This document shows, in pieces, positions 18,258 to 26,188 of a DNA stretch of 64,000 bases. A program made the translations under genes and the position numbers. This stretch comes from Mycobacterium sp. 852002-40037_SCH5390672 (lineage in GTDB: Bacteria; Actinomycetota; Actinomycetes; Mycobacteriales; Mycobacteriaceae): NCBI RefSeq assembly GCF_001665875.1, contig NZ_LZTA01000069.1, positions 186,001 to 250,000 of the forward strand. The letters are read 5' to 3'. The notes below the pieces were generated by a model. That model was not told where the DNA came from. It saw nothing but the letters and a program-made list of their open reading frames with translations, and searched no databases. Position 1 is the first letter of the stretch, and every line of letters begins with the position of its first letter.

Positions 18258-19559
18258 TCAGCCGGCGTTGACTCTGGCCGGTCCGAGGTTGACAGGGAGG
18301 TGCTTGACTCCGTGTAACAGGGTGCTGTCGTTCAGGATTGGTTCACCCGCGAGGCGCAGTTGCGGGAATCGTTCGAAGAGCGCCTGCAGACCGATGTTCA
18401 GTTCCATGCGGGCCAGCGGCGCGCCGAGGCAGGCGTGGACACCGGTGCCGAAGCCGATGTGGTCGCGGGCGTTGGCGCGGGTGATGTCGAAAACGTCGGG
18501 ACGCTCGAAGACGGCTGGATCGCGGTTAGCGCCGGCGATGCTGAGAAAGACGGTCGAGCCTTCGGCAACGGTGTGGCCGTCGATCTGGATTGATTGGGTG
18601 GCCACCCTGGCCCCGAATTGGGCGACGGAGCTGTAGCGCAGCGTCTCTTCGACCGCCTTGGGCCAGCCTTCGGGGTGCGCTTGGAGGCGGGCCAGCTGTT
18701 CGGGGTGATCGACGAGCGTCACGACGGCGTTACCGAATGCGTGCGTTGTGGTGATGAAGCCTGCACCGAGCAGGAGCCCCGCAAACATCCTTACTTCGAG
18801 GCGGGTGAGATCGCTGTCCTGAAGCACCGCAGACAAGATGCTGTTGTCGCCGCTGTGACGGAGCCGCTCGATGTGCCCGTCGAGGTAGCCTTCAAGCTCG
18901 CGCAACGCCGTGAGGGCGGTCTCGAAGTCCCTCCACGAAGGCACCGTGGTGGTGAGCAGTTTCGCGCCGGGATCGGCCAGGCTGTAGAGATAAGGAATTT
19001 CCTCGCGTGGAATTCCCAGCAATTCGGCGATCACTTCAATGGGGATTCGAGAGGCATAGTTGGCGATCAAGTCGCAATGAGTGTTGTCATCGAGATCGTC
19101 GAGCAGGGCATCGACAATCTCCTGGATGCGGTCGCGCAGTCGGTCGGTCGCCCGGGGGGTAAATGCCCGCGACACCAGGCGGCGTAAGCGCTCATGCTCG
19201 GGTGGATCAATGACCAGCAAAGAGGGCGGTTCCAGGCCGTTCAGTACGCCGGGATTGGATTTGACGAGCGCCCACTGGGCGACACGGAAAGGTGACCGAT
19301 CGCGCGGTTTAGCGGTCCGAAACCTGTCGTCGCGCAATACGTCTCGGACAATCTGCGCATCAGCGGTGACCCACCCGCCGACCACCGCCGACAGACGACC
19401 CCGCTGGCGAATCTGCTCGATAAGGTGATGCGCGTTGTTGGGCTGGTTGTTATCGATCACCAACTGCGAAAAGGGATCGCCCCGGCGCGCGAGCAGCTTG
19501 AGTGTGGCGCGAGCCAGTCCGTACCCCAGCAACCAATGTGATCGGGTTTTGAGGTCCAT
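18258..19559 (-). CDS. Cytochrome P450
   Basis: 433 residues from ATG 19559. It has the ERLRRLVSRAFTP segment, the I-helix GAGFITTTHAFGN (the usual acid-alcohol pair region), ExxR in VEETLRYSS, and the heme loop FGTGVHACLGAPLAR with the thiolate ligand C377. The layout resembles mycobacterial CYP140-like enzymes, with an N-terminal SHWLLGYGLARATLKLLARRGDPF. The frame continues 56 codons upstream, but that part would overlap the promoter of the NTF2-like gene and is not P450-like. No ferredoxin or reductase gene is adjacent. Confidence 0.9.
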   Translation of the reverse strand: MDLKTRSHWLLGYGLARATLKLLARRGDPFSQLVIDNNQPNNAHHLIEQIRQRGRLSAVVGGWVTADAQIVRDVLRDDRFRTAKPRDRSPFRVAQWALVKSNPGVLNGLEPPSLLVIDPPEHERLRRLVSRAFTPRATDRLRDRIQEIVDALLDDLDDNTHCDLIANYASRIPIEVIAELLGIPREEIPYLYSLADPGAKLLTTTVPSWRDFETALTALRELEGYLDGHIERLRHSGDNSILSAVLQDSDLTRLEVRMFAGLLLGAGFITTTHAFGNAVVTLVDHPEQLARLQAHPEGWPKAVEETLRYSSVAQFGARVATQSIQIDGHTVAEGSTVFLSIAGANRDPAVFERPDVFDITRANARDHIGFGTGVHACLGAPLARMELNIGLQALFERFPQLRLAGEPILNDSTLLHGVKHLPVNLGPARVNAG

Positions 19560-19669
19560 CCCGGTATTGTTCGCTTCTACCAGACGTATGGGTAGAGGCG
19601 CGCCAAAGTCACCGACGCTGAATCCAGTGGACGCCTTCCGCGGCGGACGCGATTGTTGTTTGGCTCCGA

Positions 19670-20113
19670 TCAGGAATTCCGGTGGTATTCGTCGTTCATC
19701 AGGACCGAGACGCCACGCCAGCCCCAATACACCCGGTGGGCCTGGATCAAGCCGTCCTCGATCTCCATGACCTCGACGAAATCCATTTGCTCGCCCTGCG
19801 GCGTCACACGCGGATACTCCCAGGTCGCTCGCCGACCGTCGGTGAAAAAGCCATCGCGGTGATAGGTGCGCAGCTTCGGAGTACGAGCTACCACCTCCGC
19901 GAGAAACGGCCGCAGTTGCGCGTGGCCTCGGCGGATCCCATCCCCGCCGGTGATGTGGGCGGCCACCGGACTCTCCAAGGTCGCGTCGGGCGCATAACAG
20001 GCCAGCAGGGCATCCAGATCATGAGCGGCCAGTGCGCTTTCCCAAGCGTGCATCACTGCCTCGATCGCCCCGGGCGAGGCGGTCGTGTGTGCTGCGGTGT
20101 CGTGAGTGTCCAT
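19670..20113 (-). CDS. NTF2/SnoaL-like protein
   Basis: 147 residues: helix AIEAVMHAWESALAAHDLDALLACYAPDATLESP, then HITGGDGIRRGHAQLRPFLAEVV, then strands EQMDFVEVMEIEDGLIQAHRVYWGWRG. This is the nuclear-transport-factor-2 fold, used by small isomerases, cyclases and hydrolases. It is divergent from the ArsR-type regulator with about 64 bp between starts, so it is a likely target of that regulator. The P450 gene follows 110 bp downstream on the same strand. Confidence 0.82.
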   Translation of the reverse strand: MDTHDTAAHTTASPGAIEAVMHAWESALAAHDLDALLACYAPDATLESPVAAHITGGDGIRRGHAQLRPFLAEVVARTPKLRTYHRDGFFTDGRRATWEYPRVTPQGEQMDFVEVMEIEDGLIQAHRVYWGWRGVSVLMNDEYHRNS

Positions 20114-20128
20114 AGACCCATCGTCACG

Positions 20129-20142
20129 CCGAATCGCTTCGG
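20129..20142. promoter_or_regulatory. Short inverted repeat in NTF2-like/ArsR divergent promoter
   Basis: CCGAA-tcgc-TTCGG lies between the divergent starts, followed directly by another CCGAA-like half (CGCCCGAA). It is a possible ArsR-family operator. The arms are only 5 bp, so chance occurrence cannot be excluded. Confidence 0.3.
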
Positions 20143-20177
20143 CTCCGCCCGAAATGTCCGCCGCCTATCGTGGTGAG

Positions 20178-20978
20178 ATGTCCAGCGACCCTGGTGTCAA
20201 TCTCGCCGCAGGGCATGGCGGTGACGCCGATATCGCCGGTGTTGCCGCCCTGATCGGCGAGCGTGCTCGCGCGCGGGTATTGATGGCCTTGCTCGACGGG
20301 CGCGCGCTACCAGCCAGCGTGCTGGCCGGCGAAGCTGGCGTGGCCGCCTCCACGGCCAGCGAGCACCTCGCTCAGCTCGTTGCCGCCGGCCTGGTGACCG
20401 TCCACCCTCAAGGCCGTGTCCGCTACTTCCGTCTGGCCGGCCCGCCGGTCGCCGAAGCCATGGAGGCACTTGCCCGGATTTCTGCCCCCGAGCCGATTCG
20501 CTCTCTGCGCCAAGGCACGCGTGCGCACGCGCTGCGTCGGGCCCGCACCTGCTACAACCATCTGGCAGGGCGGCTGGGCGTTGCGGTCATGACGGCGATG
20601 CTCGAGCAGGGCCTGCTCACCGGCGGCGACGGACGCTACCGCCCCGGACAAGCCACTACCGACCGACTGTCGGCTCCCGGAACCGACCTGACCTACGGGC
20701 TCACCCCGCGCGGGCGAGAAACCTTGAGCGCCTTGGGTATAGACCTGGGCGCCCTCAGCCGCCACAAGCCAATGATCCGCTACTGCGTGGACTGGTCCGA
20801 ACAACGCCACCACCTCGCCGGTGCACTCGGGGCCGCGCTTACCCGACGCATGTTCGATCTGGACTGGATCCGTCGCGTCAACCAACGCCGCGCGGTGGTG
20901 CTCACCGACACCGGACGGAAAGGACTTACCGAAACGTTCGGCGTACCGGAGAACTGGGAACAGCCGGACCTACCGTGA
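20178..20978 (+). CDS. ArsR-family transcriptional regulator
   Basis: 266 residues. The N-terminal winged helix-turn-helix reads IGERARARVLMALLDGRALPASVLAGEAGVAASTASEHLAQLVAAGLVTVHPQGRVRYF. The long C-terminal part (about 150 residues) contains YNHLAGRLGVAVMTAMLEQG, LTPRGRETLSALGIDL and CVDWSEQRHHLAGALGAALTRRMFDL, a pattern seen in larger actinobacterial ArsR proteins. That part includes Cys and His residues that could bind a metal or zinc, as CxDWSxQRxHLxG does in relatives. ATG 20178 is preferred over 20154 because the upstream codons overlap the divergent gene's promoter. Confidence 0.87.
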   Translation: MSSDPGVNLAAGHGGDADIAGVAALIGERARARVLMALLDGRALPASVLAGEAGVAASTASEHLAQLVAAGLVTVHPQGRVRYFRLAGPPVAEAMEALARISAPEPIRSLRQGTRAHALRRARTCYNHLAGRLGVAVMTAMLEQGLLTGGDGRYRPGQATTDRLSAPGTDLTYGLTPRGRETLSALGIDLGALSRHKPMIRYCVDWSEQRHHLAGALGAALTRRMFDLDWIRRVNQRRAVVLTDTGRKGLTETFGVPENWEQPDLP

Positions 20979-21042
20979 ATCAGGCACGTCAGACCAGTCG
21001 CGAAATCTGTTGCAGGAGTGGCGGTATAGCCCCTGTGACTGA

Positions 21043-21516
21043 TCAGTTCGCCACCGAACGCTCCAGAGCGACCAACGACGCAGCGAGGTAGTCCTCGCCG
21101 AAGATGGGCATCTCGCCAACGCGGTCCCGGAAAGCCTGCGGCGTGCCGCTCCAGTCGTACGTGAGGACGACGTCGGTGCGATCACCGTTCGGGGCGAGGT
21201 CGTAGCGCCAGAACCAACCGCCAGGCGAGTGGTTGCCCGCTTCGTCGAGCATCCCCGGCATCCAGGAAATGGCGCGGTCCTCCTCGAACACATTGACCAG
21301 ATTGTGCGTGACGTAGTCGCCCCCCGCCTGGGTGAGGTACATGTTCATCGCGAACATCTGTCCCGCGCGGGTGATCGGCGCGGTGTCCACCGCGTGGCGA
21401 ACCCAATCGGTGGGCTCGGTGTACCGGTGGCGGGACGGGTCGGCGAGGAGCGCGAAAATCTCGGCCGGGGTGGCGGCGATGGTGCGGGTGACGACGTAAC
21501 GTTCGGCGGCGCTCAT
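21043..21516 (-). CDS. SRPBCC/START-like protein
   Basis: 157 residues. RYVVTRTIAATPAEIFALLADPSRH is the usual beginning of SRPBCC (polyketide cyclase/AHSA1-like) domains, followed by AGQMFAMNMYL, NVFEEDRAISWMPG, WRYDLAP and VVLTYDWSGTP strands, and a C-terminal helix. These small cavities bind hydrophobic ligands; no catalytic role can be assigned. Its ATG overlaps the stop of the DUF899 gene (ATGA, 21513-21516), so the two are translationally coupled. Confidence 0.85.
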   Translation of the reverse strand: MSAAERYVVTRTIAATPAEIFALLADPSRHRYTEPTDWVRHAVDTAPITRAGQMFAMNMYLTQAGGDYVTHNLVNVFEEDRAISWMPGMLDEAGNHSPGGWFWRYDLAPNGDRTDVVLTYDWSGTPQAFRDRVGEMPIFGEDYLAASLVALERSVAN

Positions 21517-22220
21517 GATTTGTCCTCAGTCGTCGTGGATCCGTAAGCGGCTGCAATGGCGGGGGAGTCGAGCCACCCCGAGTAGGTGGGCCGCGAGGGC
21601 CAACCTTCAGGCGAATCGAGCCATTCCTCTTGGCGACCCCACGGCAGGATGTCGATCAGCCCGAACGAGTGGCTGAGTTGCTCGGTGCCTCGCCCGTTCG
21701 TATGCCACGTCCGGTATACGGTGTCGGCGTCGCGTAGGAACACGTTGACCCCGAATCCGCCGCCGGGCGGTGCGTCCATGTCTGCGGCGAACGGGCTTTG
21801 CGATGACGAATACCAGTCCATGCGGTTGCCGACCTTGTGCTTGTACGCGAGTGCTTCCTCGATCGGTCCGTTGGTGACGATGACGAAGCGGGCATCGTAG
21901 TTGTCCAGGAATTCGAGTCGGGTGAATTGCGACGTGAAGCCGGTGCACCCGCCGCACTGCCACTCCGCCCCGTCGGACCACATGTGGTGGTAGACGATCA
22001 GCTGCGATCGGCCGTCGAACACGTCGGCCAGTCGGACGGGCCCGTCGGCACCGACCAGGGTGTAGTCCGCCAATTCGACCATCGGCAGCCGCCGCCGCTG
22101 GGCGGCGATCGCATCCAATTCGCGGGTGGCGGCCTTCTCACGTTTGCGCAGTTCGTCGAGCGCGGCGCGCCATGTTCGGTGATCGACGACCGGCGGCAAC
22201 GCCGTGTTTTCGGGGGACAT
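21513..22220 (-). CDS. DUF899-family thioredoxin-like protein
   Basis: 235 residues. The N-terminal WRAALDELRKREKAATRELDAIAAQRRRLP and the central YHHMWSDGAEWQCGGCTGFTSQF (two Cys in CGGC) are characteristic of DUF899, a thioredoxin-fold family without a proven reaction. VYRTWHTNGRGTEQL and a C-terminal LPWGRQEEWLDSPEGWP are also family-like. The CGGC pair could be redox-active. It is the first gene of a two-gene unit with the SRPBCC protein. Confidence 0.87.
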   Translation of the reverse strand: MSPENTALPPVVDHRTWRAALDELRKREKAATRELDAIAAQRRRLPMVELADYTLVGADGPVRLADVFDGRSQLIVYHHMWSDGAEWQCGGCTGFTSQFTRLEFLDNYDARFVIVTNGPIEEALAYKHKVGNRMDWYSSSQSPFAADMDAPPGGGFGVNVFLRDADTVYRTWHTNGRGTEQLSHSFGLIDILPWGRQEEWLDSPEGWPSRPTYSGWLDSPAIAAAYGSTTTEDKS

Positions 22221-22386
22221 TGCTCCACCTTTGCTCTCGATTTGTCCGTCTGGAAGGTCTGACCCGCGGCGTGTCCGGAATTCATCGGCGCAATGCCCAG
22301 ACCTCGTGCTCGGGCGCCATTAGCGCTATTGACCCCGACGTCCGGGCTGGGTTTCGATAAGCGGATAGCCACGAGGGAAGGCGCCC

Positions 22387-22707
22387 ATGAGGACGTTCAT
22401 TCGCCATCTTGTAGTCATCGCCATGTTGGCGTTCGCGTCGATGGCAGCCATGACGATCGTGACGCCGGCGGTGAGCAAGGCCGACTGCGCCGACGGCGAG
22501 TGGTGGGACCCGACCGGCAAGGTCTGCCGACCGCTCGGGGTCGGGCCACAACCCTTGGCATGCGACCCCGGCCAGTGGTGGGACCCGACGGCCAATGTGT
22601 GCCGACCCTTGGGTGTCGGGCCACAGCCGCTCGCGTGCGACAACGGCTGGTGGTGGGATCCGGGCGCCAACGAATGCCGTCCGCCGGCAGTACCGCCAGC
22701 CGGCTAG
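22387..22707 (+). CDS. Secreted protein with three tandem 25-residue repeats
   Basis: 106 residues. The signal peptide (RHLVVIAMLAFASMAAMTIVTPAVSKA) is followed by three repeats that fill the mature protein. The repeat is C-x-DG-x-WWDP-x-x-x-VCRPLGVGPQPLA; the third is shorter and ends PPAVPPAG. Each repeat has two cysteines (six in all) and a WWDP core, which suggests a small disulfide-bonded, tryptophan-rich extracellular protein. GGGAAGG precedes the ATG. The function is unknown. The neighbours are unrelated and on the other strand. Confidence 0.75.
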   Translation: MRTFIRHLVVIAMLAFASMAAMTIVTPAVSKADCADGEWWDPTGKVCRPLGVGPQPLACDPGQWWDPTANVCRPLGVGPQPLACDNGWWWDPGANECRPPAVPPAG

Positions 22708-22857
22708 TGCGAACACCCGGGTTGCCTTGTGCTTAAGGAACTTACGAGCGCACGCCTCGACGTTCGGGCCCTGCAAGCGATCAGGGACATGGTGGGGCGT
22801 GCCTGAGTGGATCAATAGCTGCCCAGCCACGCGTTGGCGTCCTCGCGGATAAGCCGC

Positions 22858-23649
22858 TCAGTCGACGACGATCCCGCCTGTCAGGTTGGCGACAGTCCCG
22901 GTCATGGCCGACGCGCGGTCAGAGGCTACGAAGACGGCGGTTTGGGCGAGTTCGGCCAGGGTGGTGGCCCGGTTTCGGTGGCTGTTCGCAGCCATCCTGG
23001 CCGCGAATTCTTGTGGGGTGGTGTGGTACGCCTGGGCATGTAAGCCGAAGACGACGTCGATGGTCGAGGTCTCTTCGATGCCGCTGGTGCGCAGACAGAC
23101 AGTGCGCACGCCGTGCGGAGCCCATTCCGCAGAGAATGCGCGGTTGAGCGATTCCATTGCCGCCCAGGCTGGGCTCATACCGCCGAGCAGCGGTATGCCC
23201 AATCGGGCAGGCTCGGGTGTGTGCATGAGGATGACCCCCGACTTTCGCGGGATCATGTGGCGTGCGGCGGCTCGGGCGGTCAGGAAGTGGGACTGTGCGT
23301 AGGTCGTGATCGGCAGGGCAAAATTCTCTAGTGAGAGTTCGGTCAGCGGTGTGCCCTGCATACGGTGTTGCGGAATCCCGATGGCATTAAACGAGATATC
23401 GACCGCTGCGGCCTTTTCGGCGACGGCAGTGAGGTGTTCGGTCACCGCCTGTTCGTCGAGCGCATCAACCTGCGAGGCTTCCGCGGTTCCGCCGGCAGCG
23501 GTGATTTGTTTGGCGAGGGTGTTGATCGCCTCGAGGTTGCGTCCGGTCACAAAGACGCGTGCGCCTTCCTGGGCGAACGCGAGGGAAACCGCGGTGCCCA
23601 CGGCTCCTGCGGCACCGTAGACGATCGCGGTCTTGTTGTTGAGCAGCAT
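22858..23649 (-). CDS. Divergent SDR-fold protein lacking the catalytic Tyr and Lys
   Basis: 263 residues with an SDR Rossmann fold, but the key positions deviate. The glycine loop is YGAAGAVG rather than TGxxxGxG, NAG is NAIGIP, the Ser region is ILMHTPEP, and where YxxxK is expected the protein has SPAWAAMESLN, so Tyr is Trp and Lys is Glu. The C-terminal VASDRASAMTGTVANLTGG is normal. It could be a dinucleotide-binding pseudoenzyme or use another mechanism. The gene upstream on the same strand is a canonical SDR 126 bp away. Confidence 0.82.
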   Translation of the reverse strand: MLLNNKTAIVYGAAGAVGTAVSLAFAQEGARVFVTGRNLEAINTLAKQITAAGGTAEASQVDALDEQAVTEHLTAVAEKAAAVDISFNAIGIPQHRMQGTPLTELSLENFALPITTYAQSHFLTARAAARHMIPRKSGVILMHTPEPARLGIPLLGGMSPAWAAMESLNRAFSAEWAPHGVRTVCLRTSGIEETSTIDVVFGLHAQAYHTTPQEFAARMAANSHRNRATTLAELAQTAVFVASDRASAMTGTVANLTGGIVVD

Positions 23650-23775
23650 GGTGGTTCTCCCTTTTGTCGTCGCGCGGCTGTTATGTTGCAGCGCAATGTG
23701 ATTCGCTATTCATAGCCTTGGCTGCCGGGTCACAACCACTGGGCGGTACGACCCGTGGTGATGTCGCGCTGTGTT

Positions 23776-24498
23776 CTAACGGGTCGCCTCCGGATTCAGC
23801 AGCGCGGCGTACTGGCGTTCCAGGGTCTTGGCCGCACCGCTGTACCAGCTCGGCGAAACCGACTGCGACATCGGATCGGGGAAGATCTCTTCGACGCCCT
23901 GCTCCACCCCGTCGAGAATGGCGCGCGCCACCGAGTCCGCTGACGACTTGGGTATATCGAGGCCCCGGGTCATGTCGGTGTCCACCGGGCCAGTCAGGAC
24001 CGCGTGAACGCGCACACCCTGTCCTGCCAGAAGGACTCGCAGAGACTGAGTGAGGTTGAATGCGGCAGCCTTTGAGATCGAATAGGCCGGGATCAGCGGT
24101 AGCGGCGCGAGCGCGTTCACCGAGAGGTTGTTGACGATGGCGCCCCGTGACCGAATCAGCACCGGCAACAAGGCCTGGGTGAGGTCGTAGGTGCCGAAGA
24201 GATTGACCGCGAGGTGTTGTTGGAGCACCGCGCGATCACTCAGGTCGTCGTAGAGCGCCACGCCGGCGTTGTTGATGAGAATGTCGAGAGATTCGATTTC
24301 CCGCGCGGCCTGCTCAACCTGCGCGGCATCGGTTACGTCCAGGCTCAAGGCGGTCACACGAGGATCCGGGTGGGGCACCGGCCGGCGCGCGCCGGCGTAC
24401 ACACGTCTGGCGTCTCGGCGCAACGCCTCCTCGACCAGGGCTCTCCCGATGCCACGGTTGGCGCCGGTCACCAAAACGGTCTTCCCAGCGATGGTCAT
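23776..24498 (-). CDS. SDR-family oxidoreductase
   Basis: 240 residues. Motifs are VLVTGANRGIGRALVEEAL, AGARRP (Arg after strand 2, NADP(H) likely), LDVTDAAQVEQAA, INNAGVALYDD, NNLSVNALAPLPLIPAYSISKAAAFNLTQSL (Ser, Tyr and Lys of the catalytic set) and LTGPVDTDMTRGLD. ATG 24498 has AGGAGG at good spacing; the longer frame upstream runs into the promoter of the divergent sigma factor. It shares the 143-bp intergenic region with that sigma factor and may be regulated by it. Confidence 0.92.
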   Translation of the reverse strand: MTIAGKTVLVTGANRGIGRALVEEALRRDARRVYAGARRPVPHPDPRVTALSLDVTDAAQVEQAAREIESLDILINNAGVALYDDLSDRAVLQQHLAVNLFGTYDLTQALLPVLIRSRGAIVNNLSVNALAPLPLIPAYSISKAAAFNLTQSLRVLLAGQGVRVHAVLTGPVDTDMTRGLDIPKSSADSVARAILDGVEQGVEEIFPDPMSQSVSPSWYSGAAKTLERQYAALLNPEATR

Positions 24499-24641
24499 GC
24501 GTCCTCCTGAATCGATGAAGTCTGAAGCGGTCGAAGATGTAGATCCCGCGAGGCCCAGAAACTGGGCGGCCATGGAGCGCTCATTTCGGGGTGCGGCTGG
24601 TGTCCATATAGGTAAACGAGACGAAGGAAGCGAAGTGGTAC

Positions 24642-25649
24642 GTGGTGGCAACCGAGCTCATAGCCAGGGCGCGGGCCGGGGACGGCGACGCGTTCCAACG
24701 ATTGACCGAGCCGCACCGCCGCGAGTTGCTAGTGCACTGTTACCGGATGCTCGGGTCGCTGCAAGACGCCGAGGACGCGCTGCAGGAGACGCTTTTGGCG
24801 GCCTGGCAGGGCATAGACGGCTTCGAGGGACGCGCGTCGATTCGCACCTGGCTTTATCGCATCGCTACCAACCGTTGCCTCAACACGCTGCGCACGACCA
24901 GTCGACGCCCGGCCAGGGCGTGGAACATGCCCGACGTTGACCCGCCCGAGCCCACCGGACTCGGCGAAATCACCTGGCTGGAGCCATACCCTGACACCCT
25001 CCTCGAGGGCGCGCTCCACGCGCCCCTAGGCCCGGAAGCACGCTACGAGCAAACCGAAGCGATCTCGCTGGCCTTCGTGACGGCGCTGAATGTGCTGCCG
25101 GCGCGACAGCGGGCGGTGCTCATTTTGCGCGAGGTACTCGGTTACCACGCCAGCGAAGTCGCCGAAATGCTTGAGAGCACAGTGGAATCAGTCAACAGCG
25201 CGTTGAAACGCGCCCGCTCCGGCCTGCAGCGGCACCTCTCAGAACACGAAGCCCACGCGCCGCCTGCTCCCGACTCGCCAGCCGAACAAGCGCTGGTGGC
25301 GAGATTCGTCCGCGCCTATCAGGACGGCAATGTCGACGCCCTCGTCGCTCTGCTCACCGAGGACGTTCGCGTCTCCATGCCACCGATTCCCCTTGAATAC
25401 CGGGGGCGCGAAGTCGTGGCTCGCTTCTACGCCAGCATTTTTCGCACGACCCGCGCGTATCACCTCATTCCAACACGCGCCAACGGGCAGCCCGCCTTCG
25501 GCGCCTACCTCCGCACCCGTCGGGGCAGTCTCCAGCGCGGCGCCGGCCTGCTGGTTCTTACTCTCAGGGGCAGCCGCATCAGCGCACTCACCCGCTTCGA
25601 CAACGACCTATTCCCGCACTGGGGACTTCCACGCTCCCTACCGAATTGA
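24642..25649 (+). CDS. ECF sigma factor with C-terminal SnoaL-like domain (SigG-like)
   Basis: 335 residues. Sigma region 2 is FQRLTEPHRRELLVHCYRMLGSLQDAEDALQETLLAAWQGIDGFEGRASIRTWLYRIATNRCLN; region 4 is FVTALNVLPARQRAVLILREVLGYHASEVAEMLESTVESVNSALKRARSGL. After a DSPAEQ linker, an NTF2-like domain starts near residue 210 (VARFVRAYQDGNVDALVALLTEDV) and ends DNDLFPHWGLPRSLP, the SigG/ECF41/56-type architecture in which the tail replaces an anti-sigma factor. GTG start with GGAAG upstream. No anti-sigma gene is adjacent, as expected. It directs RNA polymerase, perhaps to the divergent SDR promoter. Confidence 0.9.
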   Translation: MVATELIARARAGDGDAFQRLTEPHRRELLVHCYRMLGSLQDAEDALQETLLAAWQGIDGFEGRASIRTWLYRIATNRCLNTLRTTSRRPARAWNMPDVDPPEPTGLGEITWLEPYPDTLLEGALHAPLGPEARYEQTEAISLAFVTALNVLPARQRAVLILREVLGYHASEVAEMLESTVESVNSALKRARSGLQRHLSEHEAHAPPAPDSPAEQALVARFVRAYQDGNVDALVALLTEDVRVSMPPIPLEYRGREVVARFYASIFRTTRAYHLIPTRANGQPAFGAYLRTRRGSLQRGAGLLVLTLRGSRISALTRFDNDLFPHWGLPRSLPN

Positions 25650-25667
25650 TACGGACTCAACCGCGGA

Positions 25668-26075
25668 TCACGGTGTCCCTGAGCACATGAACGGAAACCC
25701 GCACCACGGCTTCCGCGTCGCCTCCGGCGGCGGGGGATCGGCTCCCTCCCACACGCCGGGGGCAGCGTTTCCATGCCCCCAGATCACTCCATACCAGGTG
25801 TGGCACTGACTCATGTCCCAATGAACTTCGGTCCCAGGACATCCGCGGCCGGTCTGCGGGTGAAGGCCGGTCTTTTCGTCCCCTGGGCAACAGGTGTAGG
25901 GCCCGCTCGCACCGGGTGGTACAGGCCCGTCTTCTGGTAGCAGGCCATGGGTCTGCGGTACGGGGCCGGACTGGGCCTGCGCGCTGTCTGGCGCGAGCCC
26001 CATTCCGGCCACCGCGACACCGCCCGACAACAGGGCCGCGCCACCGATCCTCTTGAGGATCCGGTTCGTGTCCAC
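25668..26075 (-). CDS. Small secreted Pro/Cys-rich protein
   Basis: 135 residues. The N-terminus is a signal peptide (ILKRIGGAALLSGGVAVAGMGLA, then SAQAQ). The mature part is rich in Pro, Gly, Trp and Cys (YTCCPGDEKTG, CHTWYGVIWGHGN, WCGFPFMCSG) and has about six cysteines, so it is probably a disulfide-stabilised exported protein. GTG 26075 is preceded by AAAGGA. Its position directly after jetC is where jetD would be expected, but it has no nuclease-like features. Function unknown. Confidence 0.72.
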   Translation of the reverse strand: MDTNRILKRIGGAALLSGGVAVAGMGLAPDSAQAQSGPVPQTHGLLPEDGPVPPGASGPYTCCPGDEKTGLHPQTGRGCPGTEVHWDMSQCHTWYGVIWGHGNAAPGVWEGADPPPPEATRKPWCGFPFMCSGTP

Positions 26076-26188
26076 AGCATTGTCCTTTCGCTGCTATCGG
26101 GTAATGCCGAAAGCTGGCGAAATTTTTTCGTTGTCGCTTGGCTACCGATCCCAAAAAGAGGTTGGTGCGTGCGTCTTACCGAATAGGG

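Noticed and set aside
22415..22670. Tandem repeats as a possible CRISPR or minisatellite
   Set aside because: The 75-bp period corresponds exactly to the 25-residue protein repeat with codon-compatible changes, so it is a coding repeat.
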